Source: Clostridium sp. CM027
Lineage (GTDB): Bacteria; Bacillota; Clostridia; Clostridiales; Clostridiaceae
Direction: 5' to 3'
NCBI RefSeq assembly: GCF_024730565.1
Contig: NZ_CP077725.1
Span: forward strand, 248,001 to 312,000
DNA: 64,000 nt
Shown: one piece after another, positions 62,640 to 64,000 of the stretch
Position numbering within the stretch: position 1 is the first letter of the stretch
How the letters are laid out: each line of letters starts with the position of its first letter
The notes under the pieces: generated by a model
The model's input: the letters and a program-made list of their open reading frames with translations, nothing else
Told to the model about the DNA's origin: nothing
Databases searched by the model: none
Translations under genes and position numbers: made by a program

Positions 62640-63518
62640 ATGATTAGGAGTATGACTGGGTTTGGAAGAGGAAGTTGTGAAAAAGATGGTAAAAGCTTTA
62701 CCATAGAGATTAAAAGTGTCAATCATAGATATTTCGAAACTAATATAAGAATGCCTAGAGTATTAATAGCGTTTGAGGATAAAATTCGGAAGATAATTGG
62801 TGAAAAAGTAAAAAGGGGAAAGCTTGATGTTTTTGTAACTCAAGGGAATTATGATAAGGAAGATGTTGAGGCTTATTTGAATGAAAAATTAGCTGAAAGC
62901 TATATAAACTGCTTTCGAACATTAAAAGATAAATATAATCTGGATGGCGACATTCTAGTTGACACAATAGCTAGATTGCCGGAGGTAATAACTCTTAAAC
63001 AAAAGGAAGAAGAGGGTTCAGAAACTTTTGATCAGATTGAACAATCACTAAAAAAAGCTCTTGAAGCTCTTCTTTTTATGAGAGAAAGAGAAGGCCAAAA
63101 ATTATTAGCGGATGTTATCATTAAATGTGATTTAATCAATGGGTTAGTTGAAAAAGTCAAGGAAAGAGCACCGTTTATTGTTTGTGAGTATAAAGAAAAA
63201 CTAGTTCAAAAACTAAATGCTTTGCATAAAGAAGTAGGGTTTGATGAGAATAGAGTTGCCATGGAAGTTGCGATTTTTGCTGACAAAGCTGGAATTGATG
63301 AAGAAATTGTAAGATTAAATAGTCATATAGAGCAAATGAAGGAAACTTTAATTTTAGACGAACCAATTGGCAGAAAGCTTGATTTCATTATTCAAGAAAT
63401 GAATAGAGAAACTAACACTATAGCATCAAAAGCAAATGATTTAGAAATTTTAAATACAGTAATTAATATGAAAAGCGAAATAGAAAAAATTAGAGAACAA
63501 ATACAAAACATAGAATAA
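62640..63518 (+). CDS. yicC: YicC family endoribonuclease-like protein
   Basis: 292 residues from ATG 62640, where the canonical [11 protein letters not shown] begins and GGAAGGATG is at the right distance. N-terminal YicC domain with [15 protein letters not shown], and a C-terminal DUF1732 domain ([22 protein letters not shown]). E. coli YicC is linked to RNA turnover; precise activity in clostridia is unknown. First gene of the conserved yicC-remA-gmk set. Confidence 0.93.
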   Translation: MIRSMTGFGRGSCEKDGKSFTIEIKSVNHRYFETNIRMPRVLIAFEDKIRKIIGEKVKRGKLDVFVTQGNYDKEDVEAYLNEKLAESYINCFRTLKDKYNLDGDILVDTIARLPEVITLKQKEEEGSETFDQIEQSLKKALEALLFMREREGQKLLADVIIKCDLINGLVEKVKERAPFIVCEYKEKLVQKLNALHKEVGFDENRVAMEVAIFADKAGIDEEIVRLNSHIEQMKETLILDEPIGRKLDFIIQEMNRETNTIASKANDLEILNTVINMKSEIEKIREQIQNIE

Positions 63519-63532
63519 ACAGGAGGCACACG

Positions 63533-63805
63533 ATGAGTATAAAATTGATAAACATAGGTTTTGGGAACATTGTTTCAGCAAACAGATTAGTAGCCATAGT
63601 TAGTCCTGAATCGGCTCCAATTAAAAGAATAATTCAGGAAGCGAGAGATAGAGGTATGCTAATTGACGCCACTTATGGAAGAAGAACCAGAGCAGTTATT
63701 ATAACTGATAGTGATCATGTTATTCTATCAGCTGTTCAACCTGAAACTGTTGCGCATAGGTTATCTGTTAAAGATGATGAAAGGTTAGACGAGGTTGATG
63801 AATAA
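63533..63805 (+). CDS. remA: Extracellular matrix regulator RemA (DUF370)
   Basis: 90 residues: [20 protein letters not shown], then [23 protein letters not shown] in parts and [16 protein letters not shown]. RemA is a ring-forming DNA-binding regulator of biofilm matrix genes in B. subtilis. AGGAGGC precedes the ATG. The stop shares a base with the gmk start, as usual for this pair. Confidence 0.95.
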   Translation: MSIKLINIGFGNIVSANRLVAIVSPESAPIKRIIQEARDRGMLIDATYGRRTRAVIITDSDHVILSAVQPETVAHRLSVKDDERLDEVDE

Positions 63806-64000
63806 TGAGGAGTAAAGGACAGCTAATTGTTATTTCAGGCCCTTCTGGTGCTGGTAAAGGGACTGTATGCAAGGCGCTTCTCGAAAAAAACAATTTTTGG
63901 ATTTCGGTCTCTGCGACTACAAGAAGCCCAAGAAGCGATGAAATAGAAGGAATAAACTATTATTTCATAACTAAAGAGAAATTCCTAGAAAAAATCGCAT
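63805..64000 (+). CDS. gmk: Guanylate kinase, 5' part
   Basis: The ATG at 63805 overlaps the remA stop (TAATG). The first 65 codons are in the window and the 3' end is outside. LIVISGPSGAGKGTVCKALL is the P-loop and SVSATTRSPRSDEIEG with NYYFITKEKF is the GMP-binding region of guanylate kinase, which converts GMP to GDP. Position after yicC-remA is the standard Firmicutes order. Confidence 0.95.
   Translation, partial: MRSKGQLIVISGPSGAGKGTVCKALLEKNNFWISVSATTRSPRSDEIEGINYYFITKEKFLEKIA

Overview
The window is a low-GC, gene-dense chromosome segment of a spore-forming anaerobe of Clostridium sensu stricto type. The evidence is the run of sporulation genes (a complete spoIIIAA-AH operon, spoIVB, spo0A, spoIIM, a gerW homologue), AT-rich intergenic DNA, frequent TTG/GTG starts with strong AGGAGG ribosome sites, and clostridial gene order. 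Species cannot be fixed from sequence alone. No rRNA, tRNA or CRISPR array was seen.

Layout. 1-4 kb: division cluster (sbp, DUF881, yggS, sepF, yggT, ylmH, divIVA). 4-10.4 kb: mtnN, a yteA-like zinc-finger gene, lspA, rluD, a PyrR-controlled pyrR-uraA unit with a 4 x 19 bp tandem repeat between the two genes, and an rlmL-type methyltransferase. 10.4-14.4 kb: long inverted repeats, a small membrane protein, rqcH (minus strand) and dapF. 14.6-21 kb: a compact type IV pilus operon (pilB, pilC, four pilin-like proteins, pilM/N/O-like proteins), then efp. 22-27 kb: spoIIIAA-AH behind a good sigma-E promoter. 27-37.5 kb: asp23, nusB, folD, xseA, xseB, ispA, dxs, tlyA, nadK, argR, recN. 37.7-48.5 kb: spoIVB, spo0A (sigma-H promoter with an overlapping 0A box), a secreted propeller-like protein, spoIIM, a xerD-like recombinase with altered catalytic residues, two D,D-carboxypeptidases, scpA-scpB, gerW and a DUF2953 gene. 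48.7-56.4 kb: a redox operon whose first gene is split by an inserted element. 56.4-64 kb: small unknown genes, asparaginase, a purine permease, an aminotransferase, yicC, remA and the start of gmk.

The most unusual feature is the split gene. A [2Fe-2S]/FAD/NAD-binding oxidoreductase gene starts at 48714, but after 15 codons it runs into a 5,418 bp element; the rest of the gene resumes in the same frame at 54177. Both junctions carry the 11 bp core TGTCCTTGCCA. Joining at the core restores the family-like N-terminus. The element encodes a 530-residue large serine recombinase whose 3' end abuts the left junction, a 50-residue small protein, a ClpE-type AAA+ unfoldase and a PAP2-type membrane phosphatase. 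The gene layout resembles skin-type intervening elements, where excision rebuilds a host gene. Whether this element is excised on a programme is not known from the sequence.

Other points worth checking: FolD carries Gln where the cyclohydrolase Lys is expected; the XerD-like protein has Lys and Tyr in place of two catalytic residues; a 39 bp duplication gives spoIIIAE two ribosome sites and two starts; two related hairpin elements lie before spoIIIAA and yicC; and two tandem small basic proteins resemble each other.
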